NCBI RefSeq assembly: GCF_017745095.1
Contig: NZ_JAGHZZ010000019.1
Location: 1 to 64,000 of the forward strand
DNA length: 64,000 bases
Direction of reading: 5' to 3'
DNA from: Sporocytophaga sp.
Lineage (GTDB): Bacteria; Bacteroidota; Bacteroidia; Cytophagales; Cytophagaceae
Positions 44,699 to 53,335 of the stretch are shown piece by piece (position 1 is the stretch's first letter; each line of letters begins with the position of its first letter). The position numbers and the translations under genes were made by a program. Under the pieces are notes generated by a model. That model was not told where the DNA came from. It was given only the letters and a program-made list of their open reading frames with translations, and ran no database searches.

Positions 44699-47076
44699 TA
44701 AGAAGTAATAGTTGTTTCATCATCTATGATCAGCTTTTTAAGCTTTTGATACATAAATGAAATTACTAGTAATAGAATACCGAGACAGATAAATGAGGCT
44801 ATTTTGCCGCCTTCTGAAATTCCTCTTAGGTCGAATATAAATAACTTAAGCAGAGTGATAAAGAATGTTGTCAAAGAAATGATACGAAGCTCCTTTCTTT
44901 TTTTCTTCATTCCAAGAACCATAAATACGAGGGAGCTTATACCCCATAGTATAGGATAGCCAATTTTATGATTCTGACTTATAATGTAGCCAGTTCCTTG
45001 CATTTCTTTAAAGAAAATGAAAAGTACTATATGGTCCAGTTCACTACTTAGTATGAAAAGTGCAACAAATGAAATAAACCACAAAAAGACTTTGCCAGTT
45101 TTCACTTTAAAGCCAAATACCGCTTTGACTTTACGGTACATAAAAACTAAGATCCCAATGAACAGTAGCGTATCAATGTATTGGTAGGAAAAGCTGAGGA
45201 AAGAAGTGTTTTGATTTATAAGATACTCTTCTCTCAGTTTAATAATTTCCTGATGATAATAAGTGGTATAGAAAAGGCTTGACAATAATCCCAGAACCAT
45301 TGTTCTGATCATCGATAATCTTGATGTGTCCTTGTGGTCTAAAAGCAAGAGGGAAAGCACAAACATGAGGTTGTAGCTTCCTGTAATGGTAGCTCTTAAG
45401 CTGCCAATTGATATGTGGTTTAGTAATTGATAATGAAGTTCCAGGAAGCCTGAAAAATATAATAGAATAAGGAATATGGTGCCCAGCGCTTCGTCATAAT
45501 ATTTGACAGGCAGGAAAATTATATTTGTAGTAGTTTCTTTCTTCAGTAATAGTCTTGTAAGGATTATAGAAGTAAGAGATATTAGGCTTGTGATAAATCC
45601 TTTGTTTAAAATGATTGTTTCAGAAAAGTTTCTGTCGTAAATATTTATCCAGTCCATTATAAGGCTTATTAGCATGAGAGCTGTAACTACTAAAGATCCG
45701 GTCTTAATAAGTGTAATACCCGATTTCTGAGATAACCACAACAAAAGCACAGCTTCTGCTGCCCAGAATAGCGTGATGTAGTTTCCTTCCAGCTGAACAG
45801 GCGCGGCAAGGCTGAGGAATGTAAGAACAAGACCTATAAGTAGGTAAATAAGGTTGGTGTCTGCTTTTTTGGTTTTATACAATGTGAAGGCAAAGATAAA
45901 ATTGAAAATTGCTATCACCGCTGTGAATAATCCCTGGAACATTCCTCCTTTAATATTGGCAAGTATGATCATACCAGCAGTGTAATAGAGGAATGTGTTG
46001 CTCAATAATATACTGATATCTATGGCTGCGAATCTTTTGTTTTCTTTTATATTGTTAATGATATTCATGAGGAAGAATATCAAGTAAAAGATTGTGGCAA
46101 ATACCATTGCTCCAGTATATGGAGCATCAGGGATGCCCTTTACTTTGGTTATAAGCCAACCTCCATAAAGCACAATAGTGAAGAGGTAAGAGATTATATT
46201 CAGAATCTTCCAACCTTTAAAGTAAGCCAATACCAACATGCCCGTGTTTAATGTAATGATGTAGGTGAAAAGTATAATGTAATTACCTTCTCCTGTGCTT
46301 ACCATGAATGGAGACGCAAAGCCTCCGATAATAGCAAGTATGGCAAGTTCTTTTCTGTTATAGGTTATGGAAAAGAGTACTGAAAATCCTGTGATCACTA
46401 CCATTATCAGAAACGCTGCTGTTTGACTGAATAAATGATATTCATGAAATGCAATTGAAATCGTAAAATAAAAGATAGACATTCCTCCACCTATCAACAC
46501 AGAGCTAAACGCAGCGAATGTCTTGCGCATTTTATGAGCAAGTCCTAGTAATATTCCTCCGCATAGTATTCCTATAAATACCCTTCCGATTTCATGTATC
46601 CAGTTTTGGTCTATTGCATATTTTACAAAAAATCCAATACCTAAAACCAAGATGGCAATACCAATTTTATTGATGAGGTTTTCTCCAATGAATTTTTCAA
46701 TGTCCGGATTCCTTTCGAAGAAGCTCGGTTTTTTCTCTTTTGGTTTGGCTGCAGGAATTGCTTTTGCAGGAGGTAAAATAGGAACCTGTTTTTTTATTGG
46801 TTCTTGCTCCTTTGATTGTCCTTCAATTTTAGGCTCGTTAATCTTAACGGGTTCGGGTTTTGGGGTGTCAAGATTAAATATTTGTGATAATAAAGATTCA
46901 TCTTTCTTCTCCACTGACTTAGAGGGCTTAGGTTCAGGGACTGAAAGTTTTTTAATGTCGTGTTTTAGACTATCAATTTTTTTTGATAATTCATTGAATT
47001 TATTGTCGACTAAGCTGTTCTGTCTGATTAGCAATATGATGATTATCAGTAGTCCAATAAAAATTAAAAGTTCCAT
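44698..47076 (-). CDS. DUF2339 family multi-pass membrane protein
   Basis: This membrane protein of 792 residues has an N-terminal helix, a proline/lysine-rich cytoplasmic linker (about 40-120) and roughly 24 hydrophobic helices. The first family signature is seen in FLGENLINKIGIAILVLG-like text near residue 130 (EKFIGENLINKIGI) and repeated GGFASPFMVSTGEGNY motifs. The family may transport or sense glycan- or lipid-linked compounds, but the function is not known. It heads the DUF2339-DUF3999 operon. Confidence 0.85.
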   Translation of the reverse strand: MELLIFIGLLIIIILLIRQNSLVDNKFNELSKKIDSLKHDIKKLSVPEPKPSKSVEKKDESLLSQIFNLDTPKPEPVKINEPKIEGQSKEQEPIKKQVPILPPAKAIPAAKPKEKKPSFFERNPDIEKFIGENLINKIGIAILVLGIGFFVKYAIDQNWIHEIGRVFIGILCGGILLGLAHKMRKTFAAFSSVLIGGGMSIFYFTISIAFHEYHLFSQTAAFLIMVVITGFSVLFSITYNRKELAILAIIGGFASPFMVSTGEGNYIILFTYIITLNTGMLVLAYFKGWKILNIISYLFTIVLYGGWLITKVKGIPDAPYTGAMVFATIFYLIFFLMNIINNIKENKRFAAIDISILLSNTFLYYTAGMIILANIKGGMFQGLFTAVIAIFNFIFAFTLYKTKKADTNLIYLLIGLVLTFLSLAAPVQLEGNYITLFWAAEAVLLLWLSQKSGITLIKTGSLVVTALMLISLIMDWINIYDRNFSETIILNKGFITSLISLTSIILTRLLLKKETTTNIIFLPVKYYDEALGTIFLILLYFSGFLELHYQLLNHISIGSLRATITGSYNLMFVLSLLLLDHKDTSRLSMIRTMVLGLLSSLFYTTYYHQEIIKLREEYLINQNTSFLSFSYQYIDTLLFIGILVFMYRKVKAVFGFKVKTGKVFLWFISFVALFILSSELDHIVLFIFFKEMQGTGYIISQNHKIGYPILWGISSLVFMVLGMKKKRKELRIISLTTFFITLLKLFIFDLRGISEGGKIASFICLGILLLVISFMYQKLKKLIIDDETTITS

Positions 47077-47321
47077 AAGTATCTTAATTCCGGATGTTTA
47101 TTTCAATTACGAATGGGATATCTTTCCGTTAAAAAAAGGATAAAATTTAGGTAATTGAATTTTAAATTTATATTAAATTATTGTAAAACAGTTTATTGTG
47201 ATTGTTTATTTTTCAGCCGGATTACAAGCAAACTCCTGGCCAGACTATCAAATTTTCCCGCTTGCACTTTTAAGCGCGTTGTTATGTTTTTATAATAAGA
47301 ATTTAAAAAAAGGAGGGGAGA

Positions 47322-47489
47322 ATGAAAAGTGCAGTAATTGGTAGAATTTATACACTGATATTTTTTGTGCTATTTCTTTCAGGATGTCAGGTGGTAGAAG
47401 GTATTTTCAAGGCGGGTATGTGGACTGCTTTCATTATTATAGCCTTGGTAGTAGTGCTCATTATATTCGTATTGCGAAAGATATTTTGA
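47322..47489 (+). CDS. Short membrane lipoprotein (55 residues)
   Basis: The ATG at 47322 is preceded by a strong AGGAGGGG ribosome site. The 55-residue product starts with a lipoprotein signal (LFLSGCQVVEG, cysteine 22). A short link (GIFKAGMW) and one transmembrane helix ending RKIF follow. This cysteine, GIFKAG, helix layout is common in Bacteroidota as very short proteins, some misannotated as phosphatidate cytidylyltransferase. It is too short for routine gene finders. It is isolated between the DUF2339 and receptor genes. Function unknown. Confidence 0.8.
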   Translation: MKSAVIGRIYTLIFFVLFLSGCQVVEGIFKAGMWTAFIIIALVVVLIIFVLRKIF

Positions 47490-47589
47490 GGACGGATTGA
47501 TATTATTTTCTCTGTTGTTCTCTGATTTTAATAAATTACAAAGAGAAATACATGGTGAAGTGCGTAATTGTGCAAGCGATTAAGTACTC

Positions 47590-49446
47590 TTAATCACTAG
47601 TATGACTTATGCTTTCTATTGTTCTATCTACTACAAGAGAGTTCCATCCATTGAATTCTTTTTTATCAAGTACTTTAATTCTGTCCTTAATTTTTTTCTT
47701 GAAATTTGAGCAAGTAGATTTTCTTAATGACAACATTTCGGATAATTCATCTGATGTGATGTCCTGTTTGTTTGAAACAAGATACATGATGTAAAATGCC
47801 TTTACTATCGGAAATTTAAGTTTATGGAAGATTGTATTTGCTGTTACAGATTCATTGTATCCGCATTTGCTGCATCGTCTGTCAAATTGTTCCTTGCCTT
47901 TACCGCAGCTTGTTGAATTGCATTTTTTGCATTGAAATTTGGTTTGGCCTTTAAGTTCTTCCAGATATCTGAAACAGGTAAGCTCATCAGGATAAACTTT
48001 AACAAATTCTTCAAAATTTACCTGGTTTTTCATGATTCTGGTCATGGCTATATCAGACATATCCTTCTTCAGTGCTCTGTTTGCAAGATCAAGCTGCAGG
48101 TTCATCGTAGTGATTTCTTCAGTTTGGTTGATTAGCCTTTCATATGCCTGTTTAAGCTGTTCTGTTCTTTGTGCTACTTTTTCCTCTAGTTCCTTGTTAA
48201 TCTTGTCCTTTAATAATTCCTTCTCTTTCATTTCTTCAATAGACTTATTTTGTGCGGCTTGCCTCATTTTGATTTCAGCCCCCATTCTGTCTGTCAGCGA
48301 CATAGAAAGTAAGATTATATCGAGAATGATACCAATATTTAGACTGTACACAGTGAAGATGGTTGATTTGATAAAGCCATAGTTTTCTAATGCAGTTATT
48401 GTAAATGCTGCAAACAAGCTTGTATATGCAATCCATAAGAAAAAGGCAGTTTTGTTTCCTCTTAAGTAACTTCTGAGAGATATTTTATATGCTAGTAAAA
48501 ACGGGATAGTATCAATGTAAATAGCATATAAGATATTTCTGTTCAAGAATAAACCATATAATAATATCAATCCTCTGATGACTATTACAAAGTTTATGAC
48601 TTTGTTAAAAAAAGGTTGAGTTTCTTTTAGATTTAAAAATCCTTTTATGAATAACAAGGCGAAAGTAATGATTCCATATAAAGCAAGACTAAAGGCATAT
48701 AGATTCCACTCCGGGTTTTCAGGCCAGAGATATTGGAATGCGAAGCCACTTTGACACATAGAATAGAGACTGAATGACAGTACATAAAAAACATAATATA
48801 GATAAATGCTCATTTTGATTGATATGTACATCAAAAGATTGTACAAGGCCATCATAATTAAAATGCCATAAAAAATTCCTAACACATAGTACTCTGCCAG
48901 GGCATAGGATATGAATTTCTTATAAGATCTGATTTGGGGACTTAAATTGTTTTCGTTTTCCGATTTTACCCGAATGTAAAAAGTCAATGTTTGGTTCTGG
49001 GGAATCCGTAATTCAAATTCAGGATTTTTATGCAAAAACATACGTTTGTTAAATGAAATCAGATTACCTGCCTGAGTCAATTGGTAATGCCCATTTTCAT
49101 CTGGGGCATAAAATGAAATATAATTTATGTTATGATCATATAGCTCAATCAGCCAGTTTCTCTCATTTTTTGTCAGGTTTTTAACAGAAAATCTAAGCCA
49201 GTAGGAGGAAGCTTTGTTAATGTTTACAACATCAGAAGTTTGATATCTGAAGCTGTCAGCATAAATAGGGCTTGTAATTGTTTTAATATCAAGTTTGTTG
49301 GTTTTATCTTCAAATACTCCTAGGTACTCTTTTCTGACTCCTTTTTCTTCAATTTTATTAGTCAATAAAAATACATGCTCTGCATTTACAGAGGTATTTA
49401 AAAAGTGTATTAAAAAAATGCAAAAAATATAATAATATGTTTTCAT
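47590..49446 (-). CDS. 7TMR-DISM receptor fused to an IS1595-type transposase zinc ribbon/HTH
   Basis: The protein has 618 residues. Signal peptide 1-22; a 7TMR-DISMED2-like extracytoplasmic sandwich (about 35-165); seven transmembrane helices (about 183-385); a cytoplasmic coiled coil (about 395-465). The C-terminus is a zinc ribbon with C506/C509 and C525/C528, then the transposase-like segment TANTIFHKLKFPIVKAFYIM and a helix-turn-helix (about 560-592). That tail matches the N-terminal region of IS1595-family transposases (Zn_Tnp_IS1595), but the DDE catalytic domain is absent. It may be a membrane-tethered DNA-binding regulator. No histidine kinase or cyclase output domain is present. Confidence 0.75.
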   Translation of the reverse strand: MKTYYYIFCIFLIHFLNTSVNAEHVFLLTNKIEEKGVRKEYLGVFEDKTNKLDIKTITSPIYADSFRYQTSDVVNINKASSYWLRFSVKNLTKNERNWLIELYDHNINYISFYAPDENGHYQLTQAGNLISFNKRMFLHKNPEFELRIPQNQTLTFYIRVKSENENNLSPQIRSYKKFISYALAEYYVLGIFYGILIMMALYNLLMYISIKMSIYLYYVFYVLSFSLYSMCQSGFAFQYLWPENPEWNLYAFSLALYGIITFALLFIKGFLNLKETQPFFNKVINFVIVIRGLILLYGLFLNRNILYAIYIDTIPFLLAYKISLRSYLRGNKTAFFLWIAYTSLFAAFTITALENYGFIKSTIFTVYSLNIGIILDIILLSMSLTDRMGAEIKMRQAAQNKSIEEMKEKELLKDKINKELEEKVAQRTEQLKQAYERLINQTEEITTMNLQLDLANRALKKDMSDIAMTRIMKNQVNFEEFVKVYPDELTCFRYLEELKGQTKFQCKKCNSTSCGKGKEQFDRRCSKCGYNESVTANTIFHKLKFPIVKAFYIMYLVSNKQDITSDELSEMLSLRKSTCSNFKKKIKDRIKVLDKKEFNGWNSLVVDRTIESISHTSD

Positions 49447-49869
49447 ATTATTTTATGGTTATCAATAAGATGTAAAGGCTAAATTAATAAGATTTTTTTA
49501 AATGAGAATTGATAGTCTGAAAAAAAATATGGATAAATATACGCCTATGTTAGACGAATAAAAAGTTTGTCTTTTAAATGTTTTTAAAATTAATAATCGT
49601 TGAAATTTGAATTTTTGGGCATGTTTTTATTGTCTTTTAAGCGAAAAATATAAGTAATTTACATGCTTTCAAAAGGTTATAAAACCAATTTTTCCTCTCC
49701 TAAAATTTGACTTCTTCTCATCTTCTCGATAGTATGGTTTATAATCAAGCCCGAAAGTGAATAACTGGATTATTAAGTTCACTATTCTGGGAATATTCAA
49801 ATTTGATAAGTAAAAGAGTCATTAAATTTTATCTGAAGATTTTTGCCTAAACATTAAGTAATAAGACTT
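49447..49869. other. Intergenic region between divergent genes
   Basis: This 423-nt AT-rich stretch separates the minus-strand 7TM receptor and the plus-strand Crp/Fnr gene. I see no reading frame that could be a gene and no clear hairpin. It must hold promoters for both genes, but no confident -33/-7 pair could be read. Confidence 0.5.
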
Positions 49870-50523
49870 ATGGAAAGAATTTTAAGTACACCTGTAATTG
49901 AATTAGAGGATCAGTTTAATTTCTTTGAACGGGACTTAAGAGTTGAACTGGCTGCTGCTAAAATTGAAAAATTTGAAAAGGGAAATCGAATTCACAGACA
50001 GAATGCCTTCCTGGTTTCTGTACCTATTCTTTTAGAAGGGAGTTTAAGGATTTTTCGTCAAACTGAAGACAGAGAAATTTTGCTTTATTATGTAAATAAA
50101 GGAGAAACCTGTATGATGTCTTTATTGTCGTGTTATGGTCAAACACCAATGAATGCGGCAATGGAAGCTTCTGAGAGATCGGAATTAATTCTGGTTCCGA
50201 GAATTAAAGTGTATGAATGGCAAAGAAAATATTCTTCCTGGAATGATTTTGTAATTAAGACTTTTGCACAAAGACAGGAACAATTGCTGGATTCATTCGA
50301 TTCTCTGGCGTTTTCAAGTATTGACAAAAGAATTAAGGATTATCTTATCCGTCTTTCTTCTAAAACCAAACAACAAATCGTTTCAATTACACACCAGGAA
50401 TTGGCCAATGAACTTGGCACAACCAGGGTGGTAATTTCCAGAATTTTAAAATGCCTTGAAATTGAAGGCGCGATCGAATTGCTTCGGGGGGCAATAAAAG
50501 TTAAGGACTTAAAACTTAACTAA
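49870..50523 (+). CDS. Crp/Fnr-family transcription regulator
   Basis: This 217-residue regulator has an N-terminal cNMP-binding beta-roll (about residues 20-130) and a C-terminal HTH_Crp_2 domain. The recognition helix is in LANELGTTRVVISRILK (about 177-193). There are no cysteine clusters of an Fnr-type iron-sulfur sensor near the N-terminus. It sits upstream of the iron-related imelysin genes in the same direction, but a terminator and separate promoter lie between. It could control them or the divergent 7TM receptor (inference). Confidence 0.85.
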   Translation: MERILSTPVIELEDQFNFFERDLRVELAAAKIEKFEKGNRIHRQNAFLVSVPILLEGSLRIFRQTEDREILLYYVNKGETCMMSLLSCYGQTPMNAAMEASERSELILVPRIKVYEWQRKYSSWNDFVIKTFAQRQEQLLDSFDSLAFSSIDKRIKDYLIRLSSKTKQQIVSITHQELANELGTTRVVISRILKCLEIEGAIELLRGAIKVKDLKLN

Positions 50524-50553
50524 CGCTTTAACTTAATTTTCTGCTTGTTTCGT

Positions 50554-50590
50554 AGCTATTGATAAACTAGTTTTTGTCAATAGCTTTTTT
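50554..50590 (+). terminator. Rho-independent terminator after the Crp/Fnr gene
   Basis: AGCTATTGA (50554-50562) pairs perfectly with TCAATAGCT (50577-50585), with additional inner pairing, and is followed by TTTTTT. It begins 31 nt past the stop codon. Confidence 0.75.
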
Positions 50591-50637
50591 GTTTTTGATA
50601 ATAAGAGAGTTATACTTTTTAAGACGTTTTATTTTAA

Positions 50638-50669
50638 TTTGGATTAATTTTAAATAAAAATTAGCTTTG
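50638..50669 (+). promoter_or_regulatory. Bacteroidota-type promoter of the imelysin operon
   Basis: TTTG (50638-50641) and TAGCTTTG (50662-50669) are separated by 20 nt, matching the Bacteroidota sigma consensus TTTG-N19/20-TAnnTTTG. Transcription should begin near 50675, about 20 nt before the ATG at 50697. No clear Fur-like palindrome was seen here. Confidence 0.6.
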
Positions 50670-50696
50670 CGTGTATAAATTAATTTTATCCACCCT

Positions 50697-51881
50697 ATGC
50701 TTTCTTTCTATACGAAACGAATTTTCCCCATTGTCTTTAGTGCAATCCTTTTGTCTTCGACAACATCCTGTAAAAAAGATAAAGATCCCAATCCTTCTTC
50801 TTCAGGTTCTAAAGAGCAGGAGGTAGTAAACAATTATGCTGAGATTGTTTATGCTTCCTATTTAGATTCATATAATAAAGGTAAAGATTTGCAAAACAAA
50901 ATTAACGCTTTTTTAGCAGAGCCTTCTGCACAGAAATTAAATGAAGCAAAACAAGCCTGGCTGGATGCCCGTGTGCCATATCTTCAGACTGAAGCTTATC
51001 GTTTTTATGACGGCCCTATTGATGATCCTGAAACTGGGGTGGAAGGTTTGTTAAACGCATGGCCAATGGACGAGTCGTATATTGACTATGTTGAAGGTAA
51101 TGAAAATGCTGGAATCATTAATGACTTAGGTGTGAGTCTTACCAAGGAAAATCTAACTGCTTTAAATGAAGGAGGAGGGGCGGCAGAAACTTCTATCAGT
51201 GTGGGATATCATGCAGTTGAATTTTTATTATGGGGCCAGGACTTCAGCAATGATGGCCCCGGTAACAGACCATATACCGATTTTATAGATGGTGGAACTG
51301 CTAAGAATCAGGAAAGAAGAGTTCAGTATCTTCGCACAATTACAGATATACTTGTGGAGGATCTTGATTATTTAGTTAAATCATGGGCACCAGGTTCTAA
51401 CAATTATCGTAAATCTTTTGAAGCTAATGTAGATGAATCTCTAAGAAACATTCTGTTCGGTTTTGCAAGCTTAAGTGGTGGTGAGCTAGCTGGTGAAAGA
51501 ATGCAGGTTTCCCTTGAGTCAGGTCAGCAGGAAGATGAGCACTCATGCTTCAGCGATAATACACATAATGATATCATCTATGATGCTCTTGGTCTTGAGA
51601 ACGTTTATTATGGAAGATATACCAAACTGGATGGAACTATCATTGATAAAGCAGGCATCGACGAACTTATAGCAGCTAAAGATGCTAATTTGAGCAGTAA
51701 GATGAAAACTCAACTTGCAACTACCAAAACAAGTGTCAATGCAATTCATCATCCTTTTGATCAGGAAATTACTGATCCGGAAGGTAAAAAGCGTATTCAG
51801 GCTGCAATAGAATCGCTTTATAAACAAGCCGATCTATTAACAGAAATAGCTGCTAAACTTGAAATTACATTTAATAAGTAG
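50697..51881 (+). CDS. Imelysin-family lipoprotein (IrpA-like)
   Basis: This 394-residue lipoprotein has a signal ending LLSSTTSCKKDK (cysteine near residue 25). The imelysin (peptidase M75) fold carries the diagnostic GxHxxE motif as GYHAVE (G170, H172, E175) within SVGYHAVEFLLWGQDF. Imelysin-like proteins such as IrpA and EfeO are iron-regulated and linked to iron uptake; protease activity is disputed. It is the first gene of a three-gene run with a di-heme protein and a second imelysin, a recurring iron-related arrangement. Confidence 0.88.
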   Translation: MLSFYTKRIFPIVFSAILLSSTTSCKKDKDPNPSSSGSKEQEVVNNYAEIVYASYLDSYNKGKDLQNKINAFLAEPSAQKLNEAKQAWLDARVPYLQTEAYRFYDGPIDDPETGVEGLLNAWPMDESYIDYVEGNENAGIINDLGVSLTKENLTALNEGGGAAETSISVGYHAVEFLLWGQDFSNDGPGNRPYTDFIDGGTAKNQERRVQYLRTITDILVEDLDYLVKSWAPGSNNYRKSFEANVDESLRNILFGFASLSGGELAGERMQVSLESGQQEDEHSCFSDNTHNDIIYDALGLENVYYGRYTKLDGTIIDKAGIDELIAAKDANLSSKMKTQLATTKTSVNAIHHPFDQEITDPEGKKRIQAAIESLYKQADLLTEIAAKLEITFNK

Positions 51882-51882
51882 A

Positions 51883-53325
51883 ATGAGTTTATTAAATATA
51901 ATAAAAAGCTGTACCAGGGGATTATTATTCCTTGGTACGGCTTTTTTATTTACCTTCCTTTTTATTATCACTTCTTGTAAAAAGGATAAAGAACCTTCCA
52001 CAGAAAATGCTGCAGAGGCTGGTGAAGAGCTGGCCGGTGGCTTGGCAACAGTTTTTGATCAGACTGAAAATGCTTTTGGCCATTCTATTCCGGGAGTAAG
52101 TATAGAAGACAATGCCAGATTTGTAGTTGGCAATTCTTTCTTTCGTGATAACTGGGTAATCGCCCCTTCTTCAACAGCGGGTCGCGACGGAGTGGGGCCT
52201 TTGCTCAACACATTATCATGTTCAGGATGCCATTTCAAGGATGGAAGAGGCCAACCTCCTCTCGATGGGAACGATCCCGTTTCTATGCTTATGAGACTTA
52301 GTATCGCTGGTACCGATATTCACGGTGGGCCACTAGGGCATCCTGATTATGGAACTCAGCTAAGCCCTAATGCCATTTCTGGTGTACTTCCTGAAGGGAC
52401 ATTTAAAATTACTTACCTCCCTCTTGATGGCAGTTTTGATGATGGAGAGGTTTATCAATTGAGAAAACCTGTATATGAATTTATAAAGTTGAATTATGGA
52501 GACCTTGGTGCAAATGTACTAACTTCTCCAAGAGTAGCTCAGCAATTGCCGGGCCTAGGCTTGCTTGAAGCTGTTGATGAAGCAGTCATTCTTTCTTACG
52601 CCGATGAGAATGATTCAGATAAGGATGGTATTTCAGGTAGACCAAACTATGTTTGGGATGAAGCTCAGAATCAAAATGTCCTTGGTCGATTTGGCTGGAA
52701 AGCGAATCAGCCTAATATCAGACAACAGGTTGCAGGAGCTTTCTCTGGTGATATGGGAATTACATCATCTCTGTTCCCTGAAGAAAACCTTAGCCCTATC
52801 CAGTTTCAGAATTATGCCAATTTGCCTAATGGCGGGACTCCAGAAATTCAAGATGACCTCTTTGATAAAGTAGTTTATTATACGACCACTTTATCTGTAC
52901 CAGGAAGACGTAATTGGACAGCAACGGAGGTATTGAGAGGTAAGCAATTATTTACCGAAGCCAAATGTAGTAAATGTCACATTCCTAAAATGAAAACAGG
53001 AATTTATCGTCCTGTTAAAGAATTGTCTAATCAGGAAATTCGTCCATATACAGACCTGTTGTTACATGATATGGGAGTGGGCCTGGCGGATGGTCGTCCT
53101 GATTTTCTTGCTAACGGTAACGAATGGAGGACACCACCACTATGGGGGATAGGTCTTGTTAAAAATGTAAATAAACATACATATTTTCTTCACGACGGCC
53201 GTGCTAGAAACTTTCAGGAGGCCATACTCTGGCATGGAGGCGAGGCAGAGCAATCTCAGAAAGCATTCAAAGCAATGTCAAAATCAGATCGGGCCTCACT
53301 TGTGAAATTTCTGGAATCTCTATAA
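51883..53325 (+). CDS. Di-heme c-type oxidoreductase lipoprotein (thiol oxidoreductase/DUF1111-like)
   Basis: The protein has about 480 residues with a lipoprotein signal (IITSCKKDKEP, cysteine 32). Two CxxCH heme sites are visible: CSGCH (113-117) and CSKCH (362-366). The latter lies in a late cytochrome c domain with HDMGVGL-type sixth-ligand region. This is the di-heme family often found with imelysins in iron-regulated loci; it resembles MauG/CCP peroxidases but substrate is unknown. The ATG at 51883 is used; an in-frame start at 51859 overlaps the imelysin gene. A terminator-like hairpin lies inside its first codons (separate entry). Confidence 0.85.
   Translation: MSLLNIIKSCTRGLLFLGTAFLFTFLFIITSCKKDKEPSTENAAEAGEELAGGLATVFDQTENAFGHSIPGVSIEDNARFVVGNSFFRDNWVIAPSSTAGRDGVGPLLNTLSCSGCHFKDGRGQPPLDGNDPVSMLMRLSIAGTDIHGGPLGHPDYGTQLSPNAISGVLPEGTFKITYLPLDGSFDDGEVYQLRKPVYEFIKLNYGDLGANVLTSPRVAQQLPGLGLLEAVDEAVILSYADENDSDKDGISGRPNYVWDEAQNQNVLGRFGWKANQPNIRQQVAGAFSGDMGITSSLFPEENLSPIQFQNYANLPNGGTPEIQDDLFDKVVYYTTTLSVPGRRNWTATEVLRGKQLFTEAKCSKCHIPKMKTGIYRPVKELSNQEIRPYTDLLLHDMGVGLADGRPDFLANGNEWRTPPLWGIGLVKNVNKHTYFLHDGRARNFQEAILWHGGEAEQSQKAFKAMSKSDRASLVKFLESL
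51904..51947 (+). promoter_or_regulatory. Terminator-like hairpin inside the start of the di-heme gene
   Basis: AAAAGCTGTACCAGGG (51904-51919) pairs with CCTTGGTACGGCTTTT (51930-51945) in a 16-bp stem with two wobble pairs and a 10-nt loop, ending in a run of six T. It lies in codons 8-21 of the di-heme gene, 22 nt past the imelysin stop. It has the form of an intrinsic terminator and may act as an attenuator opened by translation of the downstream gene (inference). Confidence 0.6.
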
Positions 53326-53335
53326 TCATTATCGA

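Noticed and set aside
46652-47143. 163-residue plus-strand frame opposite the DUF2339 N-terminus
   Set aside because: It arises from the repetitive linker of DUF2339 on the other strand and has no recognisable features.
47590-48100. Possible IS1595 insertion sequence
   Set aside because: Only the zinc ribbon and HTH are present, joined in frame to the receptor; no DDE catalytic domain, terminal inverted repeats or target duplication are visible.
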